Below are positions 47,801 to 59,721 of a stretch of 64,000 nucleotides of DNA, one piece after another. Source of the stretch: Sphagnum magellanicum (Eukaryota > Streptophyta > Sphagnopsida > Sphagnales > Sphagnaceae). Where the stretch lies: positions 18,786,001-18,850,000 of the forward strand of contig CM038910.1 in NCBI GenBank assembly GCA_021904315.1, written 5' to 3'. A program made the translations under genes and the position numbers. The notes under the pieces are model-generated. The model had not been told where the DNA came from and did not search any database. It worked only from the letters and a program-made list of their open reading frames with translations. Position 1 is the first letter of the stretch. Each line of letters begins with the position of its first letter.

Positions 47801-50270
47801 TATGATGTTGATATTTCAAGGAATATTTTGAATGCACATTTTGTTTATCTTCCTTGCTTGAGTAGAGCTTTTATTCTTATTTTTGGTTTTTACAAGAGCT
47901 TCGGTGCTTATTGTGATTCATATAAATTAACTTGATTAGTTGTGGTGCATCCCCAAACACAATTTTTTTGATGATCTTTGATTTTTTTTGGTTTGCAATG
48001 GGCCATTTGGTTGGCCTATCACCCCAAAAAAAAAAAAAACAAAAACAAAAAACTGCCCCATGGAGGATGAATTAGTACATTGAGGGCCAAAGCCAGGATT
48101 ACTTTAATGTTAACTCTACTGCCCCACCTAAAAAGAAACCTTGTCTAAGGATGTTTAATTCTTCTGAGATTCCTTGTAAATTGACAAGCTTTTTCCCATT
48201 TTAAAAATGAATTGTTCTTTCTAAGGTTTCCTGCTGCTTGTAGGCTTCCCTGGCAGAGGTATCTTGCGTATAAATCTGTGGTTTTAGGTTGTAGGCCCCT
48301 CTTGGCAAACTGATAAGATGTATTCCACTTTTGCAAGGCCAGAGATCTTGGGGGTTGTCTAGTAAGTTACTCTCTGTGTGTTGCCGCTAGCAGGCCTAAT
48401 CTGCACCTTCCAATTCTTGGTGGTGGGGTTTTATCTATTCTGTGTTTTATCTATCAGGAAAGGGTGAAGGGTATCATTCTACTATTGCCTTGGAACATCG
48501 CTGATTCAATCTAGTGTCATCAGTGAAATGCCTTGGGGCGTTGCAGCCATCAATTCCACACAAGTGTACTAAGGAGAGCTTAATATTGACCACTAAGGCA
48601 ATATTTAGTTCTAGGCTATTTGGACTCTTATAGTTTGCCCATGATGATGCACCGAAGCATACTAGTGATCACTAGGGGGCTAAACGCAGTCGTTGGCTCT
48701 GTGCAAAGGGCCTTCATCCCTTTAATATTTTTTTCATTGAAACTGGAACCAATGTGTGGGCGACAGCTGGAGACTTACTTACTTTGTTTCGCTAGCTTTT
48801 TTTAAAAAGTCCATTTTAATTTGAAATTACCTAACCATGTTACATGCTGTGACACATACAATGGATATTTTTGGAGAAAATGTTGGCCCAAAGTGGCCAG
48901 ATTTTGAGAAAAATCTTTTCGAAGTTGCCAGGTTTAGAAAATAGGTTGCAGCATGCCACCAAAAATATAACAAGATTCCCTATTTTTTCCAACTTTCGTC
49001 TCTAACCTGTAGGCAAATTTGGCTAACTATTCTATAGGATGATTGCCAGACCATCTACCTCACAAATTTGAGAAAAAAAGAACCATGGTTATATGGTTCT
49101 ATTATCACTCACGATTCTGTTTTGAATCTGCCATTAACTGGAGAACTATTACAGGATGAGCTGCTTATTCTCCTTTAGTAAATGGGCCATTTCAATGTTT
49201 CCCGTGCCACGATCACCTAGAAGAGGAATGCAAAACATGACAAGAGACTGAACCAAATTTGTCAGAAAATTGAGTAATCTGTGTATGAAATACAGATTGC
49301 CGGAAATTTCACACTGATTGCATGTGGCTGCATTTAGAATGACTCACTTCTACAATTATTTTCACAGTAAAAGATTAAGGTGAGCTGCCCTAACTACTGA
49401 AGCAGGTCCTTAAATGACAGATGCTCTCATCTGGGTTAAGTTATGCACAGATGATCACACATATTTGGAATGATTCAATACAGATTTTGCATGTTTGAGT
49501 GATGTTTGGCAGTGCTTGTAGGAACTCCAGCAATCTCTCTCCCACTATGTCTTGCAGCTGTTTGTTGAGCGAATTCATTGATAAATTTCAAATGAATTTA
49601 TCTCTGTGATGGATCCACTTTGCATGCATAAAGTGTGGCAAATATCATGACAAACAGCATCACCTGCAAATTTTCACTAACTGCTAGTCAGAAGTCAGAA
49701 CTTGGGGACAAATTAGTAGAGTTATCCATAAATTCACCCTGTATTCTGGCTCTGGTTTGACCCTCTATTCCCTGTTTCATCCCCAATTTGAGTGCATCAT
49801 TAAAATGAGCCAAATTGGGTACCGGTTCATGAAATTAGGTTTCAGTTCAGACGATTGCAAAATGTTATCCTGACAAGGCTAAATTTAGTCAAGGTTTTGA
49901 GCAGTAGTCAAGGCACATGTGAGACAAATCCCACCCTGGGGGTTGAAACTCCCCTGAGGACCAATTCAGGTGACAAAACTAGTTCGATCCCCTGTTTTTG
50001 CCCTTGTACTGTTTTCATCCTGACTTCTCATTTCATTCCCGGTTTCAGTGAAACTCAGGGCCAGTATCCACAGTTAGGAGTACTTTACTGATAATTCAAA
50101 TATTATTATCCAGCTAATTGTTACAGAGTTCCACTATAGAGGTGTATATTTTAGAATTTCAACTTAAGAATTAAGATACATATATAAGCTTTCCAATAAA
50201 GTGCAATTTTGATCTGACTTGGTACATTTTGCTGCAATATTGTGAACAGTTGCCCAAAAAAAAAACTCGG
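44846..50270. other. Intergenic DNA downstream of the CLE gene, no gene recognised
   Basis: Contains the CLE 3' untranslated region (end not fixed; an AATAAA occurs only at 45675-45680). A small hairpin CACCCA/TGGGTG lies at 45611-45630. TACCTA-rich sequence occurs at 47290-47420, an ATTTACAT-type palindromic run at 47480-47520 and an A-run at 48026-48039. Short frames such as 45313-45528 and 49855-50091 have no recognisable domain. Confidence 0.5.
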
Positions 50271-50640
50271 CCACAGTGAACCAGCACCCACAGTGCACCA
50301 TCCACTGGATGCCTATTATTACTCAGTTGTGGATGAACCTCACCTGATTTAATATTTGGTTTCACTTTGGTAATCAATTCTGTAGGAAATAGGTCTCATA
50401 CATAGGTAGGTAAGAAAATAGGTAACTACTAGGTAATTAGATGGTCTATACATATGTAAGGGCCGTTTTTAGGGGCTACCTATTAACAACCTGCTTGTGG
50501 GTTGTTGTATTTAGGTAGAAAAAAGGCAACTGAGCTAAGAACCATGGTTAGCTAGGGAACTGAAACCCAACAGAGAACTGTTTACTGACCAATTACCATT
50601 CATCCTTCATGGTGCACTGGTAGGTGCTGGTTCACTGTGG
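50271..50640. mobile_element. MITE-like TIR element, copy 2 (370 bp)
   Basis: Begins CCACAGTGAACCAGCACC and ends GGTGCTGGTTCACTGTGG, a near-perfect inverted repeat of about 31-32 bp. It aligns end to end with 40283-40636: shared CCATCCACTGGATGC, ACTCAGTTGTGGATGA, GAGCTAA..ACCATGGTTAG and AACCCAACAGA segments, in the same orientation. The interior again has TAGGTAGGT motifs. No target-site duplication is evident. Confidence 0.88.
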
Positions 50641-52859
50641 CTGAAATTGTCAACCTTTGCAACAATTGCCTTCTATATTCATCTTTACTTATAGAGGTTG
50701 GTGAAACCAGTATACGTGTATGACAGATATATTGTCCTGAGATGGATATGCAGAAATAGTATGGTGTCTATCAGTATTGGGTGGTTATCTGATTTTTCTA
50801 ATAAGCTCGGGTTTCAGTTTGTAAAAACCCTGGCAATCAAAGAACCTCCAGTTGCACATCAGCCGTTATATCCTCACATTAAAAAAACCGAAAAAAAAAC
50901 ACAAATCAATCAATGTAAGCTTTTTGAATTCCCTTACTTCAAGAATCATAGAACTTTGCCAAGCTTAAGCATTGCATACTAACATCTACTTTATAGTACC
51001 ATAACATTTCATATGCCTTCCCAAAACTGGAAATGCAGAAGCACACTTGATTTTAGAACCTTTATTGTCTCACAAATTGTATTATTCCCTTTCGTTTTGT
51101 TACCACATCTTTGACCCACAGAAACCTAATGAATATCCTTAATAGATACAGTTAATGATGTCCATCCATCCATACATAGTGCCCTTACACAATGCAATCA
51201 GGATATTGATGATTAGTCTTTCTTCAAAATTTCCAAACATTGAAAGCAATGCTACATGCATATTTGCATAATGATTTGATGAGAACCTCCAAATTGTGCA
51301 AAACTTTGTGTACCCAATCTCAAAAAATGTTGGTTGTCAAAGCTTTCTGATTTAGTCCATGGAAAATGTTCACTCTAACTTTCACCATTGAATTGATCAG
51401 TCCTCCAAGCTGAAGTCCTTGCAACATGAAAGAATCTTGCATGTGCAAAATGTTGACCAATGCCCATGGTAGCTTGTTATGTGAAAGTAATATGTCACAT
51501 ACATAGATGGAAGCCCATATATGATTTGGTTCTAGTTGCCTCATCTATATGTTTTCTTTCACAAAAGTTGCATTTCCACCATTTTGTGCCATCAACATTG
51601 TAGTTATTACCCATAATTACATATCCCAAATTATTAGTGGTCACCTAAAATTGTCTCATCAAAGATTTATAAATTTAATCTTTGACTTTTTTGTATATGG
51701 GGCTCAATTTTTTTTCCTCATTTTAATTGTTGGGTTGAAATTTTGCCTTTTGTTCATTCAAATAATTGGATGTGCAATGCATAGTCATAGTCAAAGGAAT
51801 GTGGAAAAGCTCCCTTTCCCAAGACCCAATAGAAAGGGCCTCGAACAAGTGCCTCTATTGGGATGGACAAATAAATGAATTCCTCTAGGCATGAAGATAT
51901 AGCTATAAATTTTCACTTGTTGAATCAATGGCTATAACTACAATGTAAGGAAAAAACAAGTAGGAAAACTTGAAGAAATAAACAAAAGCAAACAATTACT
52001 TTCTTTCTACTATGATAAATGCACATGTAAGAATGATAGACCAAAACAAATATTACAATAATGTTGTAATCTATCAAAGATATTAGAATACTTTTAAAGC
52101 CTCCATAAATTGTTGAAAGAAAACAAATCCTCAAATATGTCCCTACTACTATTGTACCATGCAGTTCCTCACGATGGCTACAATTTAGCAATCCCCTCCC
52201 ATCAGACATTCACACTACACACTTTTTTTTCCCCTCATAATTGTTTAATGTCTTTTCCCTTCTTTCTAGATTTTTCGCTACGTTAGGTAATTAGCTTCCC
52301 TTATTAGGGGATTATTATTTGGTGAACATGTGAGCAAGAGCATGAACCTATGAGTAGGAACTAAAAGGCATATTTTAATTATATTCCATCCATGTTGGTT
52401 AAAATATTTTTTAACAACTTTTGATGACATGTTAAAATATACCCTAACAAAAGTATATTCTACCTTATAAACAATAACTCACATGTCATCATTGCCACAT
52501 GGACACCCAACAACAATGTTTTTGTTCAATCAAACGTTAATACAAAAATCTACCAAGGTTGGTGCCCCATGTGTTGAAAGAAAAATAAAAAATTGGCACA
52601 TTTATTAAAAATTGTGCCCCTTTGTTTCAGACATGTCCTATGTGGCAAAATATTATCTATTAGTAGAAGCATATTGGGTGAAAACATACTAAAGTGGAGT
52701 ACATAATCTTGTCACAACTTGTTGGATTATCAATCATGGGCCATGGAACAAAATATAAATGAATAATATGTGAAAAGGATTCAAAAATATATATTACACG
52801 TGATATGATCACATTATATGAATTTCATGAATAGATTTTGAGTTACCGTAACATATTGG
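50641..52859. other. Intergenic DNA, with a possible BED-finger fragment
   Basis: No intact gene. On the minus strand 51505-51600 reads DGTKWWKCNFCERK then HIDEATRTKSYMG, resembling the W-x-C-x2-C ... TR-K start of BED zinc fingers found in plant hAT-type transposases. The next minus-strand frame (51320-51544) has no clear transposase motifs, so a decayed hAT fragment is only a possibility. Confidence 0.4.
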
Positions 52860-53172
52860 TGTTAACAAATAGGAGATCTACTCAAGTGCAAACATAAATA
52901 TTTATTAAAAGGAAACTACAACATGATGCTCACAGCACAAAACATAACATCAAGAACTCCTTAAAGTTCTTATCACATGAAATACACAAACTTGTGTAAT
53001 GAAAGAAAGAGAACCAAACCATCAACACGAAGGTATTTAACTAAAAAAACAAACCACAAATAACCAAATTAATATAAGTAAAAAAATTAATTTAACCTCG
53101 TGAAAGTAACCTAATTACTTTCCTACTCCAGTAACTAATGAAACCTAACTAGTTGAGCTTGAATTTTCAACA
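52860..53172 (-). repeat. copia copy 3 3' LTR (313 bp)
   Basis: On the minus strand TGTTGAAAATTC...TTTGTTAACA; same length as the other full copies. The complement of the polypurine tract, CTCCCCCTCAAGCTC, follows at 53173-53187. Confidence 0.95.
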
Positions 53173-53187
53173 CTCCCCCTCAAGCTC

Positions 53188-56081
53188 AAATCCACTTCTA
53201 GTACACCAAACATTTTTCTAAACTTCCTTAGCTTGTTTGTACCTAAAGCCTTTGTGAAAATGTCAACAACTTGATCTTCGGTATTGACATGAATAAGGTC
53301 AATTTCTTTTGCTAGGACTTTTTCTTTAATAAAGTGGTAGTGCACCTCAATGTGCTTTGTCTTAACATGATAGACCGGGTTGTTAGCAAGTAGTATGCTA
53401 TTGATGTTATCACAATAAATGACAACATGAGCATCCATGGACTATCCCAAATCTAATAGTATTTTTTGTAACCAAACTACTTCACATGCAACAATTGCTA
53501 CATTTCTATATTTTGCCTTTGTGTTTGATATTGTGACTGTTGGTTGTTTCTTATTGCTCCAACTAATAGCACCACTTCCAAAACAAAACATGAAACCACT
53601 GGTCCATCTTCTATCTAAAACATTGCCAGCCCAATCAACATCCGTGTATCCATGTACTTGTAACTGGTTCTTGGCTTCATAAAAAATTCCACACTGTAAT
53701 GTATGTTTTATGTACTTTAATATGTGCCTCATTGCATCCAAATGTGGCTTTCATGGTGTTTGCCTAAATTGACTCATCACTCCAACTGCATAACTCAAAT
53801 CTGGCCTTGTGATGGTCATGTAAATTAAACTCCCCATTATGCATTTATACATAGTGGTATCCTCCACAATGTCTCCTTCATCTACATTTAATTTCACATT
53901 TTGCTCCAATGGAATTGAAATGGGTTTGCAACTCGTCATCCCATATTCGGTCAATTTGTTCAAGGCATATTGTCTTTATAGTAACCATATCTCTTTAGGG
54001 GATTGGATTACTTCAATGCCAAGGAAGTAACGCAACTCTTCCAAATCTTTCATCTCAAACTTTTGCTTCAAAAGCTTCTTCAAATCAAAGATGTTTGCAT
54101 CACTATCTCTTTGATAAACAAGTCATCAACATAGATGACTATGATTACAATCCCATGATATGTCTTTTTCACATATAGTGAAAAATCTGCATTGGATGTT
54201 TGAAATCCATTTGTGACAAGATACTGACCTATCTTGTCTGACCAAGCTTTAGGTGCTTGTTTCAAGCCGTACAAAGTTTTCTTCAACTTACAAACCAAAT
54301 TAGGATGTGTTTGGTCCACATAACCTGGTGGTTGTTCCATGTACACTTCTTCTTGTAAATCTCCATGAAGAAAAACATTCTTTACATCCATTTGATGTAA
54401 AGACCATCCTTTTGCTGTTAGCATAGCAATGATTGCTCTTATAGTTGTCATTTTGGCAACTGGACTATAGGTCTCTTCATAGTTTATGCCATAAGTTTGG
54501 GCATAACCTTTGGCAACCAATCTTGCTTTGTATTTGCTCACAGATCCATCTACATTGTGTTTGATTTTGTACACCCATTTACACCCAATTACTTTCTTGT
54601 CCTTTGGTAAAGCTACCAATTCCCAAGTAGTATTAGCATCCAAAGTTGCCATTTCTTCATCCATGGCATTGTCCCATTTAGGGTTTCCAACCGCTCGTTC
54701 AAAACAAGTGGGTTCAACCTCCTGTATAACTCTCACCATGTATGCATAATGATGAGCTACAAAGCCATCATATGTGAATCTTTGTACAAGGTACTTGACT
54801 CGTGTGGATCTTTGTACTCCACTGTTGTTGTCGGGTGTTTTCAAAACTTTCTTGGCCATTCGAACTCCAAGAGTAGTAACTAAAGGGATTTTTTATTCTT
54901 CGCCCACATTTTTCTCTAAATCACTTAACTCATCATCTACATGAGGATTTCTAAATGATGTTTGAGAACTACCATGTACAATGTTTGAAGATCTTAATAT
55001 TCTTTTCCATGGAGTGCTATTGGACCCACTAATAGAAGACTCTTGTGGTCCATTGATTAATTATGATTCTTGTTCCACATTTGATGAAACATCACCATTT
55101 TTAGCCTCTCCATCTTCTGTTACTTTCAATGGTGAGTACTAGCTAACCATCTCATCAAACACAACATCTCTACTCATTTACAATTTCTAGTGGAAGGATT
55201 GAAGCATCTATATCCTTTTTGTTCTAAGGAATATTTTATGAAAATACACTTCTTAGCTTTTGGGTTTAGTTTTGATCTCTTCTCTTCAAAAACATGCACA
55301 TATGCAATGCAACCAAACATTCTGAGGTGTGAAACATCTGGTTTTTTGCCTATGAATTTTTCTTCATGTGTCATGCCATGAACTACTGTTGTGGGTGTTC
55401 AATTCATGATACAAACTCCAGTTGCTACCACCTCAACCCAAAAGTAATTTGGTAAATTCTTCTCATTCAACATGGCACGTGTTATTTTTGTAATGTGCAT
55501 GTTTTTCCTTTCAGCAATTCCATTCTACTGTGGGGAATAACTACATGAGTACTTCCTTTGAATTTCATGCTCCTTCAAGTACTCACTGAATTCATTTGAA
55601 AAATATTTTCCCCCTCCATCGGACCTTAGGCACTTGATGCTCATACCCTTCTCCTTTCCACCATTGCTTTGAAATTCAAAAAATGTTGAAACATTTCACC
55701 TTTATGTTTCATGAAATAGACCCACACCTTCCTTATGTGGTCATCAATGAAACTCATGTAGTACTTGCATCCTCTAATGGATTCTGTCTTCGTGATCCAC
55801 ACATTTGATTAGATCATTTCCAAAGGTTTGGAACTTACATGAGTTGTTTGTGCTAGGAATGGATGCTTAACTTGCTTCCCCAATTGGCATGTTTCACAAA
55901 CTTCTGACATCACCTCTTCTGTTCCAAATTTGGGAAGGCCTCTAACAAGATTGTGTTTTTCTATCAGTTTAAGACGTTGGAGATTAACATGGCCAACACG
56001 CTTGTGCCAAATTCCAATGTTTCCAACTCTTTTTCCATGTGTGAATAACATGGAATTCACCTTAGGCATGTTCACATCCAA
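53188..56081 (-). pseudogene. copia copy 3 pol: integrase, RT, RNase H (broken)
   Basis: Integrase zinc domain intact: WHKRVGHVN ... CETCQLGKQ (about 55900-56010), with core motifs decayed (FIDDH near 55750). The longest open stretch, 54080-54859, holds nearly the whole RT: CKWVYKIKHN, ARLVAKGYAQTYG, QMDVKNVFLHGDLQEEVYME and catalytic YVDD (54122-54133). A frameshift follows directly after YVDDLFI. RNase H keeps YTDVDW and YCDN, but the catalytic Glu segment STEAEY of copy 2 reads NTKAKY here, an E-to-K loss. The rest of the RT connection (53751-53963) is in another frame. Confidence 0.92.
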
Positions 56082-56587
56082 TGACGCACTCCCAACTCCT
56101 TGAAAGATTCAAATGTGAGTCCAAGTAGAAGCCAGCGGAAGAAGGAGGAGTCGGGGCATGCTCCCTAATTCACAACATTTTGAGGGGTAGAGGGGTGTGT
56201 TGGAGTTCTGGGATGAGACTAGGAAGAGTTGACAAGCTTCACTCACTCACACAGGCTTGCACACAACCCACACAAAGTGGTTAGTGCATAATTGGAGCAC
56301 CTTTGGTGTTAGGACGAGCTGCGGGCAACACGGACACATTAGACTCACCACGGCTCGGACTTGGGGGAAGCCACCACTGAAATTGCTCTCTTAAGTTTTG
56401 AGAGTCAACCAGGACTACATCTCCCACAGTGGGAGTTGCCTTGGGAGTGTGAGGGTTCATTCCCTCATACTCCCTCACACTTTTTTACACTCCCAAGAGT
56501 ATATGATGTGACTCCTGGGCTTCTTCTTGGCTCGCACCTTTGCGACCTCTTTGCTTTGGTTATGAACCCAAAGTTAGGGTTGCAACA
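56082..56587 (-). mobile_element. Solo LTR C of the Gy2 family (506 bp), inside copia copy 3
   Basis: Minus-strand sense TGTTGCAACCCTAAC ... GAGTGCGTCA, flanked by a perfect 5-bp duplication TCCAA (56077-56081 and 56588-56592). It aligns with the ends and several inner blocks of the Gy2 LTR but is only half as long, lacking a central portion. It carries a single copy of the GTGTGGGTTGTGTGCAAGCC unit that is repeated five times in the Gy2 LTR. It interrupts copy 3 between protease and integrase: the frame reads LDV up to the insertion and continues NMPKVNSML after it. Confidence 0.95.
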
Positions 56588-57933
56588 TCCAAGATGAACA
56601 TTCCTCCATTCCTTTCTCCTTTTGTAATCAACTTGCTTTGGTTCTTCATGTCTTCCACAAAACATCTATTTGGGTTAAATGTCACATGTAAACCTTGTTC
56701 CACCATTTGGCCTACGGAGACCAAATTTTTTGTTATGGTTAGCACATGAAGTACATCTTTCAAGTACTTTGTTTGCCCATCTTGCAGGGATAATGGCACC
56801 TTGCCAATTTGTGTGATGGGATGTGTAGTGTCATCATTAGTTTCCACAAACCCCGATGTCTTCAAATCCTTTGTGTTTCTAAACCATTCTCCATGACTAA
56901 TCATGTGGTTTGAAACTCCAGAACCCACATACCAGACATTGTTGTTTAATACACCTCCTATCATTGAACTTGCCATGTGTTACATCACAAACAATTGTTC
57001 ATCACCTTGATTGTTAGTTGATGCATAATTCTTTTGTTGTAGCTTTTCATTTCGTGCATCATGTTCCCTTTGATAACAGTTCTTCGCCATGTGCCCAAGT
57101 TTTTCGCAATAGTAGCAATTTGAATCGCTATTTGGTTGTTAAGCTTGATGACCTCCACCACGACTTGCTCGACTTCCTCTTCCTCCAAAGTTTCCTCATC
57201 CACCTCCATGAACTTAACCTTCATGTTGATGATGTCCACCATGCAAATTTCCGTGTTGACCTCGAAATGAAATTTTACCACCTCTACCTTTACTTCTATT
57301 AGTATTTGAGTAGAAAACATTTTCTTGTGATCTTCCATTGGATGAAGTACCAACAATTCTCATCTCTTCACTTATAAATAGTGTTATTAAGTCTTGGAAA
57401 TCGGAAAATGTTTCTCGAACTACAATTGAAGTACGAAACTAGCTATAGTTTTTTCCAAATCCATTCAAGATGACGGCCACTAAATCTTCATCATCTATAG
57501 GGGCTCCTATAGATGCAAAAGCATCTGCAAGGTTTTTCACCTTCGTAAAATAGTCACTAATGTTCATTTTGTTTTTCTGTAGATTATGCAACTCTTGCTT
57601 GAGCTGCATTTTGTAGGCTTGTGTATTGGTGCTATACATCTTCACCAATGTATCCCAAGCTTGCTTGGGTGATTTTGCATCTTGAATATGCATAATCATG
57701 GAATCGGACACACTCACAAAAAATTAATACAAGACTTTGTATGTTTTTTCATGTCAAGTTTTTTTGGCTTGAATTTGTTGTAGGTTTTCTGGGAAAGGAG
57801 GTTCTTTCTCATCACCAGTTATGAATTCCTAGTAGGCTTTCCGCATCAAGAAATTCATAATCCTAAATTTCCACACTTGGAAATTGTTCTTGTCTAGTTT
57901 CTCAATTGCAATTTGAGAAAGACCATCCGCCAT
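56588..57933 (-). pseudogene. copia copy 3 gag and protease (broken)
   Basis: Starts MADGLSQIAIEKLDKNNFQVW at 57933. Gag runs through MQLKQELHNLQKNKMNISDY (near 57580), the Gly-rich segment and an intact CCHC knuckle, CYYCEKLGHMAKNC (about 57080-57125). Protease lies at 56560-56976; its active site reads VWYVGSGVSNHM, so the catalytic Asp of DSG is replaced by Gly. Several nonsense codons occur, for example in KAY*EF and VLY*F near 57720-57840. Unlike copies 1 and 2, the codon at 57619-57621 is the intact CAA. Confidence 0.9.
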
Positions 57934-58646
57934 CTCTCAAGGCAACACTCAATGTTTTCTTGGGGTTTCACAAATGATCTTAATTCCGTCCTTGGGTTTT
58001 TAGGATTAGGATTAGGGTTTTCCTTCATTAGGTTTATAGGATTAGAGTTAGGGTTGAACAAGATGGACCTTGCATATGTATGTATGTCTTAAATATTATA
58101 CGAAATTCTATACTATACATACGTTTTACATATATGTACATATCTTGTATAATATTGCTATGGTATTAAGTACATGATTACATACCACACTTTTGTATGA
58201 AAATCTTGATAATGTATTTGCGCTTCCCAATCTTCAAACTCCTTCCTTCAAGTTCTCGCAAGTTGTATTTCCTTCATTTCAAAAAATTGTTTTGATGTCT
58301 TCTCAAAATAAACTTCTATCATAGCAACTTTGTAAAGCTACATTGCTCACATATGACATGGTATCAATTTGAAATTTTGTTGAAACATGAACAATTATGT
58401 CTACTACCTTCTCTCAAAATTTTAGCTCATTTAACTTCATAAAATGAGAAATCTTGTTACTTCCTTGAAGTCACCTCAAAGTGGGACCTAAACACAAAAT
58501 GATTTACAACTTGCTCTTAACAACTCCAAACTCCCTAAGATTTCAGGAAACACATCAAATATATGTTTTATATATTTGCACAAAATTTCAGCTCTATTGA
58601 TGATGATCACAAAGAGTTATTTCCTTCAAAAGAAATTGATTTCAAA
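57934..58646 (-). other. copia copy 3 leader (truncated)
   Basis: Shares the leader inverted repeat (AATATTATACGA at 58092-58103 against 58145-58156, one mismatch) and AACCCTAA-type tracts (58000-58060) with copies 1 and 2. It is cut by the Gy2 LTR at 58647. Confidence 0.8.
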
Positions 58647-59671
58647 TGTCGCAACCTTAGCTTTGGGCTCGCAACCAAGGTAAAAAGGTTATAAGGTTAC
58701 GGGCCAAGAGGAAGCCTAGGAGTCAAAGCAAAGAGGTTGCAAGGGTGCGAGCCAAGAAGAAGCTCGGGAGTCACATCACATACTCCCGGGAGTGTAAGAA
58801 AGTGTGAGGGAGTGAACCCTCACACTCCCAAGGCAACTCCCACTTTGGGAGATGGAGTCCTTGTGGATTCCTGAAATTTCAGAGAGTGATTTCAAGGGTC
58901 AAAACTCAATGGCTTTTGGCGTTCTTTATATCATTGAAAATTTCTTGGAACGTATATGTCTAAAATGGGCTTTTATTGCTCATTTGAACATTTGAAACAC
59001 AAGTTATGACCAAAAGAAGGGCTGGGAGTCAAATTGCCAATTTGACTCCCGATGAGAATAAGTCAAGAATCAACCCGATTTACTTGGTTGCAGAGGGCAT
59101 GTAACATATCGTTGAAAAGCTCCTAACAAGAGCTACAACTTTGCATTAAATTACATCTCAACCCGAGGTTTGCTCACAAAGTTATGGGGCTCCAAAGTCG
59201 CGAGAGTCCCAATTGGCGCGATTTCGAAACTCCCACTCAGGAGTCCCGAGAGAGAAAAGCCATCTGGATGTGGGCTCCGTGGCCAGGCACAGAGTATACT
59301 ATAAGGGGGAAGGTGGTGGCTTCCCCCAAGTTCGGGCCGTGGTGAGTCTAATGTGTCCGTGTTACCTGTGGCTCATCCTATGCAATAACCATTTTGTGTG
59401 GGTTGTGTGCAAGCCCGTGTGGGTTGTGTGCAAGCCCGTGTGGGTTGTGTGTAGGCCCGTGTGGGTTGTGTATAGGCCCGTGTGGGTTGTGTATAGGCCC
59501 GTGTGAATGAGTGAAGCTTGTCAACTCTTCCTAGTCCCATCCCGGAGCTCCAACACGCCCTTCTACCCCTCAAAGTGTTGTGAGCTAAGGAGCATGCCCC
59601 GACTCCTCCTTCTTCCGCTAGCTTTTACTTTGATTCACATTTGAGTCCTTCAAGGAGTTGGGAGTGTGTCA
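58647..59671 (+). repeat. Gy2 5' LTR (1025 bp)
   Basis: TGTCGCAACCTTAGC ... GGGAGTGTGTCA. Aligns with solo LTRs A, B and C. Longer than solo LTR A partly through a 21-bp repeat expansion (59396-59500). Followed by two bases (CG) and the primer-binding site. Confidence 0.92.
59396..59505 (+). repeat. Five-copy 21-bp tandem repeat in the Gy2 LTR
   Basis: The unit GTGTGGGTTGTGTGCAAGCC(C) occurs at 59396, 59417, 59438, 59459 and 59480, then a partial GTGTG. Units 3-5 show CAA-to-TAG/ATAG changes. Because 21 is a multiple of 3 it produces a repeated VWVVCKP peptide in a chance frame; this is not a gene. Confidence 0.93.
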
Positions 59672-59673
59672 CG

Positions 59674-59685
59674 TGGTATCAGAGC
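59674..59685 (+). other. Gy2 primer-binding site
   Basis: TGGTATCAGAGC, complementary to initiator tRNA-Met, two bases after the LTR end. Confidence 0.92.
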
Positions 59686-59721
59686 TCTGGGAGAACTCGT
59701 TCCACTTATTGGGAAATTTCA

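Larger units (their letters stand above)
52860..58646 (-). mobile_element. Ty1/copia retrotransposon copy 3 (5' end lost)
   Basis: Minus-strand element with 3' LTR 52860-53172, polypurine tract 53173-53187, pol 53188-56970 (interrupted by a solo LTR at 56082-56587), gag to ATG 57933 and leader to 58646. There the Gy2 LTR starts abruptly in the middle of leader sequence that continues in copy 1 (about position 1787). The 5' LTR is not found in the window. Orientation is the same as copy 1, opposite to copy 2. Confidence 0.94.

Noticed and set aside
59213-59506. Protein with VWVVCKP repeats
   Set aside because: It is a chance translation of the 21-bp LTR repeat, lying entirely inside an LTR.
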